Below are positions 36,724 to 49,212 of a stretch of DNA of 64,000 nt, in pieces. Source of the stretch: [Pasteurella] mairii (lineage in GTDB: Bacteria > Pseudomonadota > Gammaproteobacteria > Enterobacterales > Pasteurellaceae); NCBI GenBank assembly GCA_900454475.1, contig UGSS01000002.1:1507605-1571604 (forward strand), written 5' to 3'. Every line of letters starts with the position of its first letter. The first letter of the stretch is position 1. The position numbers were made by a program, and so were the translations under genes. A model generated the notes under the pieces. That model had not been told where the DNA came from, searched no databases, and saw nothing but the letters and a program-made list of their open reading frames with translations.

Positions 36724-39591
36724 TTATTCTTTATTACTCACAATTACACGCAAGCTGTCCAAACGCCAGCTCGCCAAATCCAGTTGCGCCAAACTTTGCT
36801 CAAATTGTCGGCGGACTAATTCAATTTCATCTTGGCGCACATTTTTATTCACTTTTTGCAACGCCAGCAAACGAGTTAACTCCGCCTGCAAGCGCTGTTG
36901 CGCTGCTTGTTTGGCATCAGCGATAATCTGTTGTGCCGGCGAAGCAATTTGTTGTTCTGCCAATGGCAATAAAGCAGTAATCTGCTTACGCAGCATTTTA
37001 ATCACATCTAGCGCCATTTTGCGTCCCATCGGTTTTAATTGTTTCTGTAAACTATCAAAAGCCACTTGATTTGCCAAGTTATTTCCTTTGGCGTCTAATA
37101 ATAACCGCACCGGTGTCGGCGGCAAAAAGCGCGTTAGATGCAGCCCTTTCGGCGCTTGCGCCTCAACAATATAAATTAATTCCAATAATAAAGTGCCAGC
37201 CGGCAACGCCTTATTAACCAATAAAGACACCGCACTTTTACCAATATCACCGGATGTCATCAACTCCATCCCTTGTCGAATCAGCGGATGATCCCAAGTT
37301 AAAAAATCCATTTCTTCACGCGCCAAGGCACGTGCGCGATCAAAAGTAACGGTCAATCCTTCTTCTTTTAAGCCCGGAAAATCGGAAATTAACATATGGT
37401 CGCTCGGCTTTAACACCAAGGTTTGCTCGCCCAAATCTTCCTGTTCCACGCCAATCAGATCAAATAAATTTAAACTAAAGCTAATTAAATCTGTCGCGCC
37501 ATCTTGTTGCGCGATTTGCGCTGCCAGCTGTTTTGCCGCCTCGCCACCATTGGAATTTAATTCCAATAAACGATCGCGCCCGCGCTCCAATTGTGCCTTT
37601 AACGCCAAATATTGCGCATGGGTTTGTTGTAAAAAGGGATGAAATTCCTCAAGTGCGGTCGGATTTTGTAAAAAATAACGCAATTTTTTACCGCACTTTT
37701 CAAACAATAATGTCCCCGTCGGACAAGTCTCGGCAAAAGCATTTAAGCCTTCATGATACCAACGCACGAGAACTTGCTGCGCCGAATTGTCAAAATAAGG
37801 CACATGAATATGTACATCTCCACGCTGCCCGATACGATCCAAACGTCCGATACATTGTTCCAATAAATCCGGCGTTTCTGGTACATTAAACAGTACCAAA
37901 TGGCTGGCAAATTGGAAATTACGCCCTTCCGAACCGATATGCGAGGTCAATAAAACCTGTGCGCCATATTCTTGATCGGCAAAATACGCCGCCGCTCGGT
38001 CCCGTTCCACGATCGACATTTTTTCATGAAAAATGGCACTGCGGATGCCTTCTTTTTCACGCAAAACCTGCTCCAATTGCGTCACCGTATCCGCATGGCG
38101 ACAAATCACTAGCACTTTTTCATCACGTCGCTGTTTTAAAAACTCAAGCAACCATGCCACGCGCGGATCAAATTCCCACCAACCACTTAACGCATTCATC
38201 TCTTGGAAAATACGTTCCGGATACAACGCCTCGACCGAGCCGATTTCGCCTAAACGTTGCAAAATCGACAAGGCATTTTGGTATTGGCTTGGAAATGGTA
38301 ATTTCACTGGTGCGTACACACGCTTCGGAAAACCTTGCACCGCTTGTCGCGTATTACGGAATAACACCCTCCCAGTTCCGTGGCGATCAATTAATTGGGC
38401 AATCAGTTGCTGGCGGGCTTGCGTCGAGGCAGAAACTTGCGCAATTAACACCGCACTTTCCTCATCCAGCAACGATTGCAGATATTGTTGCTGCGCAAGA
38501 CTCAAAGTTTCTTCTTGTAGCAAGGCATTAATGATTTCCACCAACGGGCGATAATTTTCTTGCTCACACAAAAAAGCATGGTAATCATAAAAACGCTGAG
38601 GATCGAGTAAACGTAAGCGAGCAAAATGGCTTTCTTGCCCTAATTGTTCCGGCGTAGCGGTTAGTAATAACAATGCCGGAATTTTTTCCGCTAATTGCGC
38701 AACAATTTGATATTCTAAGCTGCACTGCGTCTCCGACCAGGTTAAATGGTGCGCTTCATCCACGATCAACAAATCGAATTCTGCCTCCAAGGCTTGTTGC
38801 GCTCGTTTAGGATGGCTAACAAACCAATCCAATGCACAAAGGATCAAAGATTCACTATGAAACGGATTGCGGGCGCTGTCATCAAAATCCGCCGCACGTT
38901 CTTCATCAAATAAGGAAAAAGGCAAATTAAAGCGACGCAACATTTCCACCAGCCATTGATGTTGCAAACTTTCCGGAACCAAAATCAATACCCGTTGCAC
39001 TTTTTCTGCAAACAATTGTTGTTGCAAAATCATCCCTGCTTCAATGGTTTTACCAAGCCCCACCTCATCCGCTAGCAGCACACGTGGTGCCATGCGTTGC
39101 CCCACCTCCTGGGCAATATGCAATTGATGCGGGATAAGTCCGGCGCGAATACCGCGCAAACCACGACATTCCGATTGATATTGGGTTTGCTGATGATGCC
39201 AACTGCGATAACGCTGCACGAAATGATCCATGCGATCGATTTGTGCATTAAACAAGCGATCTTGCGGTTTGCTAAACGCAATATGCGGCGCAATATCTTG
39301 TTCCAACATCACCATATCTTGCATAACGTCATGGCGTGTTACGCGATAGAAAAATAATCCATTGTGCTCCATAGCCTCCAACACATTCGCTTTCCAGCCT
39401 TCTTGATGGGGAATTTCATCACCCGCTTGAAAACTGACACGGGTTAAAGGAGCATTGTTTGAAGCATAAATGCGCACTTCATCTGCTGCCGGGAAATGTA
39501 TCGTTACCGTTCGCGCGTCTAACGCACTAATAATACCTAATCCTAAATTATTTTCCGTTTCACTTATCCAACGTTGACCAATAACAAACAT
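36724..39591 (-). CDS. rapA: RNA polymerase-associated SWI2/SNF2 ATPase RapA
   Basis: The protein has 955 residues. N-terminal Tudor-like domains (1 to about 105) are followed by the ATPase core. Walker A is DEVGLGKT (175-182), DEAHHL lies near residue 281, TATPEQ near 320 and the C-terminal helicase motifs [17 protein letters not shown] and [13 protein letters not shown] near 545-600. RapA recycles RNA polymerase after transcription. The start at 39591 gives [13 protein letters not shown], matching the family. Five uptake signals occur in or near this gene. Upstream lies a 362-base spacer with a repeat and an IS3 relic. Confidence 0.97.
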   Translation of the reverse strand: MFVIGQRWISETENNLGLGIISALDARTVTIHFPAADEVRIYASNNAPLTRVSFQAGDEIPHQEGWKANVLEAMEHNGLFFYRVTRHDVMQDMVMLEQDIAPHIAFSKPQDRLFNAQIDRMDHFVQRYRSWHHQQTQYQSECRGLRGIRAGLIPHQLHIAQEVGQRMAPRVLLADEVGLGKTIEAGMILQQQLFAEKVQRVLILVPESLQHQWLVEMLRRFNLPFSLFDEERAADFDDSARNPFHSESLILCALDWFVSHPKRAQQALEAEFDLLIVDEAHHLTWSETQCSLEYQIVAQLAEKIPALLLLTATPEQLGQESHFARLRLLDPQRFYDYHAFLCEQENYRPLVEIINALLQEETLSLAQQQYLQSLLDEESAVLIAQVSASTQARQQLIAQLIDRHGTGRVLFRNTRQAVQGFPKRVYAPVKLPFPSQYQNALSILQRLGEIGSVEALYPERIFQEMNALSGWWEFDPRVAWLLEFLKQRRDEKVLVICRHADTVTQLEQVLREKEGIRSAIFHEKMSIVERDRAAAYFADQEYGAQVLLTSHIGSEGRNFQFASHLVLFNVPETPDLLEQCIGRLDRIGQRGDVHIHVPYFDNSAQQVLVRWYHEGLNAFAETCPTGTLLFEKCGKKLRYFLQNPTALEEFHPFLQQTHAQYLALKAQLERGRDRLLELNSNGGEAAKQLAAQIAQQDGATDLISFSLNLFDLIGVEQEDLGEQTLVLKPSDHMLISDFPGLKEEGLTVTFDRARALAREEMDFLTWDHPLIRQGMELMTSGDIGKSAVSLLVNKALPAGTLLLELIYIVEAQAPKGLHLTRFLPPTPVRLLLDAKGNNLANQVAFDSLQKQLKPMGRKMALDVIKMLRKQITALLPLAEQQIASPAQQIIADAKQAAQQRLQAELTRLLALQKVNKNVRQDEIELVRRQFEQSLAQLDLASWRLDSLRVIVSNKE

Positions 39592-39668
39592 AATTTCCCT
39601 TTCCGTTACTCAAAATGGCGCCTATTTTAGCGAGCTTGCTACCTAAAAGGCAACGGAATTTACCGTTG

Positions 39669-39705
39669 CTTAACACTGATTGACATAAAAAAGAGCATCT
39701 TTAAC
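39669..39705. repeat. Intergenic repeat, second copy
   Basis: CTTAACACTGATT then a gap-tolerant AAAAAGAGCATCTTTAAC, matching 28370-28403. Confidence 0.6.
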
Positions 39706-39826
39706 GTTAAGCAAATACCCATGGTACATTTACGTCAGAAAGTGCCTATCTTCATTTTGCGATTCCCCATCCTCATCTGATTGAACAATGGCGCACTTTT
39801 CTAAAAAAACCGCATAAAAACAAATC

Positions 39827-39883
39827 CAATTAAAACGAAAAGGACTAAGTCCGATACTATATCGAAATTAGTCCTTTAGATAA
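39827..39883 (+). pseudogene. IS3-family OrfB C-terminal relic
   Basis: The plus strand reads QLKRKGLSPILYRN, stop, SFR, stop. This is the terminal KGLSPxxYR(N/T)QSF motif of IS3-family transposase OrfB. It is followed by CTGTCTAAGTTTTGG, similar to the IS150-type terminal repeat. The stretch AAAGGACTAA...TTAGTCCTTT (39839-39877) folds into a hairpin just 3' of tig on the minus strand. Confidence 0.7.
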
Positions 39884-39953
39884 CTGTCTAAGTTTTGGAA
39901 GGCAGTCCATTTCTACGAAAAAATGACCGCACTTTTGTGTTTTTCAAGCGAAA

Positions 39954-41252
39954 TTACGCTTGCGGGCTCATCACCTCATCAAAAGAAGCTGCTTTTTCTG
40001 ATACTTGCGCTTTCGCCAATACCGCATCAACGGCTTGCTCTTCTAATACCACGTTACGAATATTATTCATTAACTCTTTGTTTTTGCTATAATACTCGAT
40101 TACTTCTTGCGGTTGTTCGTAAGCAGAGGCAATATCAGCAATCATTGTTTTCACACGATCTTCATCTGCTTTCAACTCGTTAGAAGCGATCACTTCAGAC
40201 AACAATAATCCCACTTGTACACGACGTTTTGCTTGTTCTTCAAACAATTCACGTGGTAATTGAGCAGCCTGTTGTGCGTTACCGCCAAAGCGTTGTGCCG
40301 CTTGGCTACGTAAAGTTTCGATTTCTTGCTCAACTGCGGCTGCCGGAACATCAATGGCATTTTGCGCCAATAAACCGTCGATCACTTGATTTTTAACCCG
40401 TGCAGTTAACGCATTTTTCAATTCACGTTGCATATTTTTGCGAATTTCATTGCGCAAATCGTCAACGGTTTTGGTGGTTGGACCGAATTTTGCCACGAAT
40501 TCATCCGTTAACTCTGGTAACACCATCACTTCTACTTTTTTCAAGGTAATGGCAAATTTCGCTGCTTTCCCTTTTAGGTTTTCTGCATGATATTCTTCAG
40601 GGAAAGTCACATCAATCTCAAAACTTTCACCGGCTTTATGACCAACAACGCCTTCTTCAAAGCCTGGGATCATACGACCTTGTCCCATCGCCAATACGAA
40701 ATCATTCGCTTTGCCGCCTTCAAATTCTTCACCGTCCACAGAACCTACGAAATCAAGGGTAACGCGATCATCTGCGTTTGCTGCTTCTTGTTTTTCTGCC
40801 CAAGTAGCTTGTTGTTTACGCAAAACGTCAACCATTTTATCCACATCAGCTTCGCTGATTTCTACAACCGGTTTTTCTACTTTAATTTGCTCTAAACCTT
40901 GCAATTGAACTTCCGGATAGACTTCAAAGGTCGCACTAAAAGTTAAATCTTTGCCACTTTCAAATTGTTCAACAGTAAAGTTAGGGCGTCCGGCTAAATT
41001 GATTTTGCTGTCGATAACCGCAGTAAAGAAATGTTTTTGCAATAGATCACCTAACACATCTTGACGCACAGATGCACCAAAACGTTTTTCAATAATTTGT
41101 GCCGGCACTTTACCTTTACGGAAACCATCAACACGGGCATTTTTTGCCACGCGTTTTAATTCTTCACGTACTGCTTGTTCAACCGTTGCCGCCGGAACCG
41201 TAATGCTTACACGACGCTCAAGACCTTGAGTTGTTTCAATATTTAATGACAT
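39954..41252 (-). CDS. tig: Trigger factor (ribosome-associated chaperone and PPIase)
   Basis: The protein has 432 residues. The ribosome-binding domain carries the signature [17 protein letters not shown] (residues 44-60), the FKBP-like domain spans about 150-245 ([21 protein letters not shown]) and the C-terminal helical chaperone domain follows. It binds nascent chains at the ribosome exit. The length equals that of E. coli Tig. clpP, which often follows tig, is not downstream here; the next feature is an IS3 relic whose hairpin may serve as the terminator. Confidence 0.97.
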   Translation of the reverse strand: MSLNIETTQGLERRVSITVPAATVEQAVREELKRVAKNARVDGFRKGKVPAQIIEKRFGASVRQDVLGDLLQKHFFTAVIDSKINLAGRPNFTVEQFESGKDLTFSATFEVYPEVQLQGLEQIKVEKPVVEISEADVDKMVDVLRKQQATWAEKQEAANADDRVTLDFVGSVDGEEFEGGKANDFVLAMGQGRMIPGFEEGVVGHKAGESFEIDVTFPEEYHAENLKGKAAKFAITLKKVEVMVLPELTDEFVAKFGPTTKTVDDLRNEIRKNMQRELKNALTARVKNQVIDGLLAQNAIDVPAAAVEQEIETLRSQAAQRFGGNAQQAAQLPRELFEEQAKRRVQVGLLLSEVIASNELKADEDRVKTMIADIASAYEQPQEVIEYYSKNKELMNNIRNVVLEEQAVDAVLAKAQVSEKAASFDEVMSPQA

Positions 41253-41427
41253 TATGTTACCTCAAAATAAATTTGCACTCGGCGAACGCTCGCACCGAAC
41301 ACGTTAATTAAAAGTTAGATAAAATTCAATATAAGACGACGAATTATAACGATACAAATGCCATCAGTCGAGAAAATGGCAGAGAAAAAACGACAATTGA
41401 TTAAATTTTAAACTAAACAAAGAAAAA

Positions 41428-41454
41428 AAACCTGCTTCATCAGAAACAGGGTTT
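41428..41454 (-). terminator. Terminator of kbp
   Basis: AAACCTG and CAGGGTTT pair around a 12-base loop with one bulge. The A8 run on the left gives a T tract on the minus strand. Confidence 0.65.
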
Positions 41455-41467
41455 GCCTTTATATCAA

Positions 41468-41911
41468 TTATAAAGATTTCGGCAAGCGAATTTTTTGTCC
41501 CGGGAAAATCTTATCGGCATCTTTGATCACTTCTTTATTTGCCGCCACAATCGCAGTATATTTCGCACCATTACCATAAGCCTTTTCCGCAATTTTCCAA
41601 AGCGTATCGCCTTTTTGGATCACATAAAACTCATCATCACCGGCTAATTGCTCGCCGCTGGCAATCGCAACGTTATCCACATTCACCGAGTTAATACCGA
41701 TCACGTTACCCGCCATCAACACCGCTTTTTCCAACGCTTCCGCCGAAACTGCTTTACCTTCTAATTTTGCTACTCCATCCTCCACTTTCACCGATACATT
41801 TTCCACCCCCGGATTATCTTCCGCAATGTGCTGCGTAACTGCTTCAGAGGCATCCTCTTTTTTAGAGAAAAGTTTTTTACCGATGTCGCCCACAAAATCA
41901 AATAAACCCAT
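41468..41911 (-). CDS. kbp: BON-LysM domain protein, potassium-binding Kbp (YgaU)
   Basis: The protein has 147 residues, starting MGLFDFVGDIGKKLF. A BON domain spans about 25-90 (VSVKVEDGVAKLEG) and a LysM domain about 97-146 (YVIQKGDTLWKIAEKAYG). The size and domain order equal those of E. coli YgaU/Kbp, a cytoplasmic K+-binding protein. There is no signal peptide. The ATG at 41911 has AAGGAG six bases upstream; the longer open frame upstream is not family-like. It is monocistronic with its own terminator. Confidence 0.9.
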   Translation of the reverse strand: MGLFDFVGDIGKKLFSKKEDASEAVTQHIAEDNPGVENVSVKVEDGVAKLEGKAVSAEALEKAVLMAGNVIGINSVNVDNVAIASGEQLAGDDEFYVIQKGDTLWKIAEKAYGNGAKYTAIVAANKEVIKDADKIFPGQKIRLPKSL

Positions 41912-42112
41912 TGTCATCTCCTTAGATAAGGTTAATAATAAAGTTGCTATATTAACCAATTTACGATAAAAAGCCTATTAGTAAAATATAGTTTTAATAA
42001 CACCTTGCTTAACTTAAAACAAGTGAAAAAGGCTATAGAATAATCAAGCTGTAAACTATTTTATACATTTTATTTATTTAAATAAATTAAAACACAAAAA
42101 AGTAGCCTTTAA

Positions 42113-42141
42113 TTGACAATTAAGTAACAAAATGCCACAAT
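42113..42141 (+). promoter_or_regulatory. Predicted pnuC promoter
   Basis: A consensus -35 TTGACA (42113-42118) and a -10 CACAAT (42136-42141), spacing 17, lie 32 bases ahead of pnuC. Confidence 0.5.
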
Positions 42142-42173
42142 TTCCCCCAAATTTAATTTTTCAGAGGTCCATT

Positions 42174-42857
42174 ATGAATAATCTGTTACAACATCTTAAA
42201 AATGAACTTTTCGGCGGCTGGAAGCTCTTTGAAGTCATTTGGATTTTTCTTTTTTTAGCGGCACAAATTTTTGCCTATATACAAGAACCTGACTCACTCC
42301 TCGCCATGATCTCAGGTATTGCGGGCATTCTGTGCGTCGTTTTTGTCGGAAAAGGAAAAATTAGTAACTACTTGTTTGGTCTAATTTTCGCTTACACTTA
42401 CTTTTATGTGGCATGGGACAATAAATTCTACGGTGAAATGACCACTACGCTTTACGTCTATATTCCAGCGCAATTTATCGGCTACTTTTTATGGAAAAAA
42501 AATATGCGTAGTGACAAAACACAAGAGCTTGTAGAAGCTAAATTTTTAACCTTCAAAGGCTGGACAACCCTAATTAGTGTTGTCTTTGTCGGTTCCGTCG
42601 CCTTTATCAGCTTTTTAAAAACGACTGATGGACAATCCGTAACACTAGATGGAATAACCACCGTGTTAGTAGTTGCTGCACAATTATTAATGGTCTTGCG
42701 TTATAGAGAGCAATGGCTTCTATGGATTATCCTCAACATTCTATCTATTGTTTTATGGGCGCAAACGCCAGCAATGTACTTAATGTATGGGGCGTACTTA
42801 TTAAATTCCTTATACGGTTATTACAACTGGTCCAAACTGGCGAAAAAAACTACCTAA
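42174..42857 (+). CDS. pnuC: Nicotinamide riboside transporter PnuC
   Basis: The protein has 227 residues with seven or eight hydrophobic helices. PnuC hallmarks are GLIFAYTYFYVAWDNKFYGE near residue 65 and the C-terminal RYREQWLLWIILNILSIVLW. PnuC takes up nicotinamide riboside, the route by which V-factor-type Pasteurellaceae obtain NAD precursors. The start at 42174 (MNNLLQHLKN) has AGAGG seven bases upstream. It is monocistronic, followed by a good terminator. Confidence 0.95.
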   Translation: MNNLLQHLKNELFGGWKLFEVIWIFLFLAAQIFAYIQEPDSLLAMISGIAGILCVVFVGKGKISNYLFGLIFAYTYFYVAWDNKFYGEMTTTLYVYIPAQFIGYFLWKKNMRSDKTQELVEAKFLTFKGWTTLISVVFVGSVAFISFLKTTDGQSVTLDGITTVLVVAAQLLMVLRYREQWLLWIILNILSIVLWAQTPAMYLMYGAYLLNSLYGYYNWSKLAKKTT

Positions 42858-42883
42858 AACCACCGCACTTAACCAAATTGAAC

Positions 42884-42906
42884 AAAGGGAGCCAACCGCT
42901 CCCTTT
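42884..42906 (+). terminator. Terminator of pnuC
   Basis: AAAGGGAGC-CAACC-GCTCCCTTT followed by TT. It lies between convergent pnuC and murQ. Confidence 0.85.
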
Positions 42907-42915
42907 TTATACCGA

Positions 42916-44027
<1,112 letters not shown>

Positions 44028-44283
44028 GAAAAACAGCATTTAGCAAAATTGTAGAGTATAGAGAAAAGTCAATTAATTGAATAATATCGCAATGAAGCAC
44101 TTTTTCGGATGAATGAAAATAGAATATTTTTACGGAAAAACCTTTAAGTACGTTAATAAATTTAAGCGGACAATAAATGACAAAATACGTTACGATATTA
44201 CTATAATGAAGAACAAAGAACGAACTCAATTAAAATTTAAAGGACTGAATCCGATACAATACCAAAATCAGTCCTTTGAATAA
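44028..44283 (+). pseudogene. IS3-family transposase OrfB C-terminal relic
   Basis: In a single frame with several stops the plus strand reads LNNIAMKHFFG, stop, MKIEYFYGKTFKYVNKF, and later KNKERTQLKFKGLNPIQYQN then QSFE, stop. These match the DNAAMExFFGxxKxExFYG and ERxQxxLKGLSPxQYRxQSF blocks of OrfB, covering roughly the last 85 residues. TTAACTTTTGGGG (44288-44300) resembles the IS150-type terminal repeat. The rest of the element is gone. AAAGGACTGA/TCAGTCCTTT (44239-44277) forms a hairpin 80 bases 3' of ssb. Confidence 0.8.
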
Positions 44284-44357
44284 CCGGTTAACTTTTGGGG
44301 TAGCGTACCCAACATACTCAAATACAAGGATTTAACTAAATTTGCTACTATTTAAAT

Positions 44358-44825
44358 TTAAAATGGAATATTATCATCAAAATCATCAAGTGGTGGTTCT
44401 GGGGATTTTGGTTGTTGAGGCGCTGATGCCGGTTTTGTTGTTGCCATTGGACGAGGGGCGCTGGTTTGGGCATAAGCATTACTGCGATCAGAGCGGCTGT
44501 CTAACATTTGCAATACATCCCCTTGAATTTCCGTGGTATAGCGATCTTGACCATTTTGATCTTGCCATTTGCGGGTTCTTAAACGACCTTCTACGTAAAC
44601 TTTCGAACCTTTGCGCAAATATTCTCCCGCGACTTCCGCTTGACGACGATAAAAAACAATGCGGTGCCATTCAGTTACTTCACGACGTTCGTTCGTCATT
44701 TTATCTAACCAACTTTCACTGGTTGCTACGCTGATATTCGCTACCGCTTCGCCATTCGGCATGGTACGGATTTCTGGGTCATTGCCTAAATTACCAACAA
44801 TAATTACTTTATTTACTCCTGCCAT
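44358..44825 (-). CDS. ssb: Single-stranded DNA-binding protein
   Basis: The protein has 155 residues, starting [20 protein letters not shown]. An OB fold spans 1 to about 110, followed by a Gln/Pro/Ser-rich linker and the acidic partner-binding tip DDFDDNIPF. It coats ssDNA and recruits repair and replication proteins. The ATG at 44825 has GAGG five bases upstream; the longer frame upstream is not family-like. It is divergent from uvrA, with an SOS box between them. Confidence 0.97.
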   Translation of the reverse strand: MAGVNKVIIVGNLGNDPEIRTMPNGEAVANISVATSESWLDKMTNERREVTEWHRIVFYRRQAEVAGEYLRKGSKVYVEGRLRTRKWQDQNGQDRYTTEIQGDVLQMLDSRSDRSNAYAQTSAPRPMATTKPASAPQQPKSPEPPLDDFDDNIPF

Positions 44826-44911
44826 AATGTCCTCTAATGTTACTACAATCTGAAATACTCGGCTATTTTGCCTGAAATTCCTCAAAAAATCTAGATTTAA
44901 AAATAAATTTA

Positions 44912-44949
44912 CTGGATATTTGCACAGTTATTCAAGATTGTGCGATAAT
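44912..44949 (+). promoter_or_regulatory. LexA (SOS) box and uvrA promoter
   Basis: CTGGATATTTGCACAG (44912-44927) matches the LexA box CTGTN8ACAG at seven of eight fixed bases. It overlaps the -35 TTGCAC (44920-44925) of a promoter with -10 GATAAT (44944-44949), spacing 18. It also lies upstream of divergent ssb. Confidence 0.7.
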
Positions 44950-45025
44950 GATCGCAAAATAAACTTGTCAGCCTTGACAAAATTACTAAAATGTTGCAAA
45001 AACGACCGCACTTTAAGATGTTATT

Positions 45026-47857
45026 ATGGAAAAAATTGAGATCCGCGGGGCAAGAACCCACAATTTAAAAAATATCAACCTTACCATTCCTCGCGATAAA
45101 TTAATCGTGATCACCGGTTTATCCGGTTCGGGAAAATCTTCCCTTGCTTTTGATACCCTCTATGCAGAGGGGCAACGACGTTACGTGGAATCCCTCTCTG
45201 CTTATGCTCGTCAATTTTTGTCCTTGATGGAAAAACCGGATGTGGATCACATCGAGGGACTTTCACCAGCGATTTCCATTGAGCAAAAATCCACCTCCCA
45301 CAACCCGCGTTCAACAGTGGGAACCATCACGGAAATTCACGATTATTTGCGCTTACTGTTTGCGCGCGTCGGCGAGCCGCGCTGCCCAAAACACGACGTT
45401 CCTTTAGCCGCGCAAACCATCAGCCAAATGGTAGATAACGTTTTAGCCTTGCCAGCGGAAAGTAAAATGATGTTGTTGGCTCCTATCGTTAAAGAGCGCA
45501 AAGGGGAACACGTTAAAATACTCGAAAATATTGCCTCACAAGGGTATATTCGTGCTCGTATTGATGGTGAAATTTGCGATTTATCCGATCCGCCTAAATT
45601 AGAATTGCAAAAAAAACATACCATTGAAGTCGTCGTTGATCGCTTTAAAGTGCGCAATGATATTGCCACGCGTTTAGCGGAATCCTTTGAAACTGCCCTA
45701 GAGCTTTCTGGCGGTACTGTTGTGGTGGCGGATATGGACAATCCGGACGTACCTGAATTGGTCTTTTCTGCTAATTTTGCTTGTCCCCATTGTGGTTACT
45801 CCATTCCAGAGTTAGAACCTCGTCTATTTTCCTTTAATAACCCTGCGGGGGCTTGTCCGACCTGTGATGGCTTGGGCGTACAGCAGTATTTTGACGAAAA
45901 GCGCGTGATCCAAAATCCAAGTGTTTCTTTAGCGGCGGGCGCGATCAAAGGCTGGGATCGACGAAATTTTTATTATTATCAAATGTTAACCTCCCTCGCC
46001 AAACATTATCAATTCGATATTGATGCGCCCTTTGAGACGTTACCGAAAAAAATTCAAGATATTGTTTTGCACGGTTCGGGCAAAGAGGAAATTGAATTTC
46101 AATACATGAATGATCGCGGCGATGTGGTGCTGCGTCGCCATAGTTTTGAAGGCATCCTAAACAACATGGCGAGACGCTACAAAGAAACTGAATCCATGTC
46201 GGTACGCGAAGAATTAGCGAAGAATATCAGCAATCGTCCTTGTGCCGATTGTGGCGGTTCTCGTTTGCGCCCGGAAGCGCGCCATGTCTATATCGGTCAA
46301 GCCAATTTGCCGGATATCTCGGAAAAAAGTATCGGCGAAGCATTAAATTTTGTCAGCGAACTCTCCCTTTCTGGGCAAAAAGCCCATATTGCGGATAAAA
46401 TTTTAAAAGAAATCAAAGAGCGCCTACAATTTTTGGTCAATGTCGGGTTAAATTATTTGTCCCTTTCCCGTTCCGCAGAAACCCTTTCCGGCGGTGAAGC
46501 GCAGCGCATTCGCTTGGCAAGCCAAATCGGTGCCGGTTTAGTCGGCGTGATGTATGTGCTGGACGAACCCTCTATTGGCTTACATCAACGAGATAATGAG
46601 CGTTTGCTAAATACCTTGATCCACTTACGTAATTTAGGCAACACGGTGATCGTGGTTGAGCATGACGAAGACGCTATCATGGCGGCGGATCATATTATTG
46701 ATATCGGTCCTGGCGCCGGTGTGCATGGCGGTAATGTGGTGGCGCAAGGTAACGCGCAAGAAATTATGGCAAATCCAAATTCCTTGACTGGTAAATTTTT
46801 ATCCCGTGTAGAAAAAATCGAAATTCCGAAAAAACGCACCACACTTGATAAGAAAAAAATCCTTAAATTAGTGGGCGCCAGTGGCAATAACTTGAAAAAT
46901 GTCAACTTAGATATTCCAGTCGGTTTATTTACCTGTATCACCGGTGTTTCTGGCTCGGGAAAATCCACATTAATCAATGACACCTTATTTCCACTGGCGC
47001 AAAATGCCCTTAATCGCGCAGAAAATAGACAGTCTGCTCCCTACAAAGCCATCAAAGGCTTGGCGTTTTTTGACAAAGTGATCGATATTGACCAAAGTCC
47101 TATCGGACGCACGCCGCGTTCTAATCCGGCAACCTATACAGGGCTGTTTACCCCTATTCGCGAACTGTTTGCCGGTGTGCCGGAATCTCGGGCGCGCGGC
47201 TATAACCCCGGACGTTTTAGTTTCAACGTCCGCGGCGGGCGTTGTGAAGCCTGCCAAGGCGACGGTGTGATTAAAGTGGAAATGCACTTTTTGCCAGATG
47301 TTTATGTTGCCTGTGATCATTGTAAAGGCAAGCGCTACAACCGCGAGACCTTGGAAATTCGCTACAAAGGGAAAACCATCCATCAAGTCTTAGATATGAC
47401 TGTGGAAGAAGCGCGCGAATTTTTTGACGCTATCCCAATGATCGCGCGCAAATTGCAAACCTTAATTGACGTAGGCTTGTCCTATATTCGCTTAGGACAA
47501 TCGTCCACTACCCTCTCCGGCGGCGAAGCACAACGGGTAAAACTGGCAACGGAATTATCCAAACGGGATACGGGTAAAACCTTGTATATTCTTGACGAGC
47601 CGACAACTGGCTTGCACTTTGCCGATATTAAGCAATTATTAGAAGTGCTACACCGCTTGCGTGATCAAGGTAATACCATTGTGGTGATTGAACATAATTT
47701 AGACGTTATCAAAACCGCAGACTGGATCGTCGATCTCGGACCGGAAGGCGGTAGCGGCGGCGGTCAAATTATCGCTACAGGAACGCCGGAACAAGTGGCG
47801 CAAGTAGAGGGATCACATACTGCCCGCTTCCTTAAACCGATTTTGCAAAAAACCTAA
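45026..47857 (+). CDS. uvrA: Excinuclease ABC subunit A
   Basis: The protein has 943 residues with two ABC ATPase modules. The first Walker A is GLSGSGKSS (31-39), the second GVSGSGKST near residue 640, and LSGGEAQR signatures occur in both halves. Zinc motifs are CPHC...CPTC near 253-280 and CEAC...CDHC near 745-770. UvrA scans DNA for damage and loads UvrB. An uptake signal lies 20 bases ahead of the ATG, and the ribosome site is weak. The SOS box upstream implies LexA control. Pairing with divergent ssb is conserved in gammaproteobacteria. Confidence 0.98.
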   Translation: MEKIEIRGARTHNLKNINLTIPRDKLIVITGLSGSGKSSLAFDTLYAEGQRRYVESLSAYARQFLSLMEKPDVDHIEGLSPAISIEQKSTSHNPRSTVGTITEIHDYLRLLFARVGEPRCPKHDVPLAAQTISQMVDNVLALPAESKMMLLAPIVKERKGEHVKILENIASQGYIRARIDGEICDLSDPPKLELQKKHTIEVVVDRFKVRNDIATRLAESFETALELSGGTVVVADMDNPDVPELVFSANFACPHCGYSIPELEPRLFSFNNPAGACPTCDGLGVQQYFDEKRVIQNPSVSLAAGAIKGWDRRNFYYYQMLTSLAKHYQFDIDAPFETLPKKIQDIVLHGSGKEEIEFQYMNDRGDVVLRRHSFEGILNNMARRYKETESMSVREELAKNISNRPCADCGGSRLRPEARHVYIGQANLPDISEKSIGEALNFVSELSLSGQKAHIADKILKEIKERLQFLVNVGLNYLSLSRSAETLSGGEAQRIRLASQIGAGLVGVMYVLDEPSIGLHQRDNERLLNTLIHLRNLGNTVIVVEHDEDAIMAADHIIDIGPGAGVHGGNVVAQGNAQEIMANPNSLTGKFLSRVEKIEIPKKRTTLDKKKILKLVGASGNNLKNVNLDIPVGLFTCITGVSGSGKSTLINDTLFPLAQNALNRAENRQSAPYKAIKGLAFFDKVIDIDQSPIGRTPRSNPATYTGLFTPIRELFAGVPESRARGYNPGRFSFNVRGGRCEACQGDGVIKVEMHFLPDVYVACDHCKGKRYNRETLEIRYKGKTIHQVLDMTVEEAREFFDAIPMIARKLQTLIDVGLSYIRLGQSSTTLSGGEAQRVKLATELSKRDTGKTLYILDEPTTGLHFADIKQLLEVLHRLRDQGNTIVVIEHNLDVIKTADWIVDLGPEGGSGGGQIIATGTPEQVAQVEGSHTARFLKPILQKT

Positions 47858-47864
47858 AAAAAGC

Positions 47865-47909
47865 ACCGCACTTTGCCCGCTCAAGCAGCAAGCAATCCCA
47901 AAGTGCGGT
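47865..47909 (+). terminator. Terminator of uvrA built from opposed uptake signals
   Basis: ACCGCACTTT (47865-47874) pairs with AAAGTGCGGT (47900-47909), followed by CACTTTTTTTG. Confidence 0.7.
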
Positions 47910-48044
47910 CACTTTTTTTGCGTTTTTTACATAAATAAAGTAGATAACAATAATTTATCCATTGTCTTTATTTTTTTGCGCGTTTACATCAAAAATTTCT
48001 GTTATAAACCGCGTTTTTTTGATACATTTAGCACAATTTTTTCA

Positions 48045-48072
48045 TTGCTTGACATTGAGCATTTCTTATACA
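48045..48072 (+). promoter_or_regulatory. Candidate mreB promoter
   Basis: TTGCTT (48045-48050) and TATACA (48067-48072), spacing 16, lie 22 bases ahead of mreB. Confidence 0.4.
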
Positions 48073-48078
48073 AAATAA

Positions 48079-49149
<1,071 letters not shown>

Positions 49150-49166
49150 TCCCATCAACGAGTGCA

Positions 49167-49195
49167 AAAAGTGCGGTAATTTTAACCGCACTTTT
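49167..49195 (+). terminator. Hairpin of opposed uptake signals between mreB and mreC
   Basis: AAAAGTGCGGT-AATTTTA-ACCGCACTTTT. It could act as a partial terminator so that mreB exceeds mreCD. Confidence 0.6.
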
Positions 49196-49212
49196 CGTCT
49201 TGGAACGAGAAT

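Larger units (their letters stand above)
39592..39953. other. Gene-free spacer between rapA and tig
   Basis: Contents in order: a CAACGG/CCGTTG hairpin near 39652-39669; the repeat shared with the islet (39669-39705); a protein-like frame of about 35 codons around 39710-39830 without a start; the IS3-family relic (39827-39883); and an uptake signal at 39926. I see no complete gene. Confidence 0.6.

Noticed and set aside
37959-38531. Long plus-strand open frames inside rapA
   Set aside because: They lie opposite a clearly conserved RapA coding region, overlap each other in different frames and match no family. They are antisense shadows.
46985-47386. Minus-strand frame opposite the second half of uvrA
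   Set aside because: It is antisense to conserved UvrA ATPase and zinc motifs, with no independent signals.
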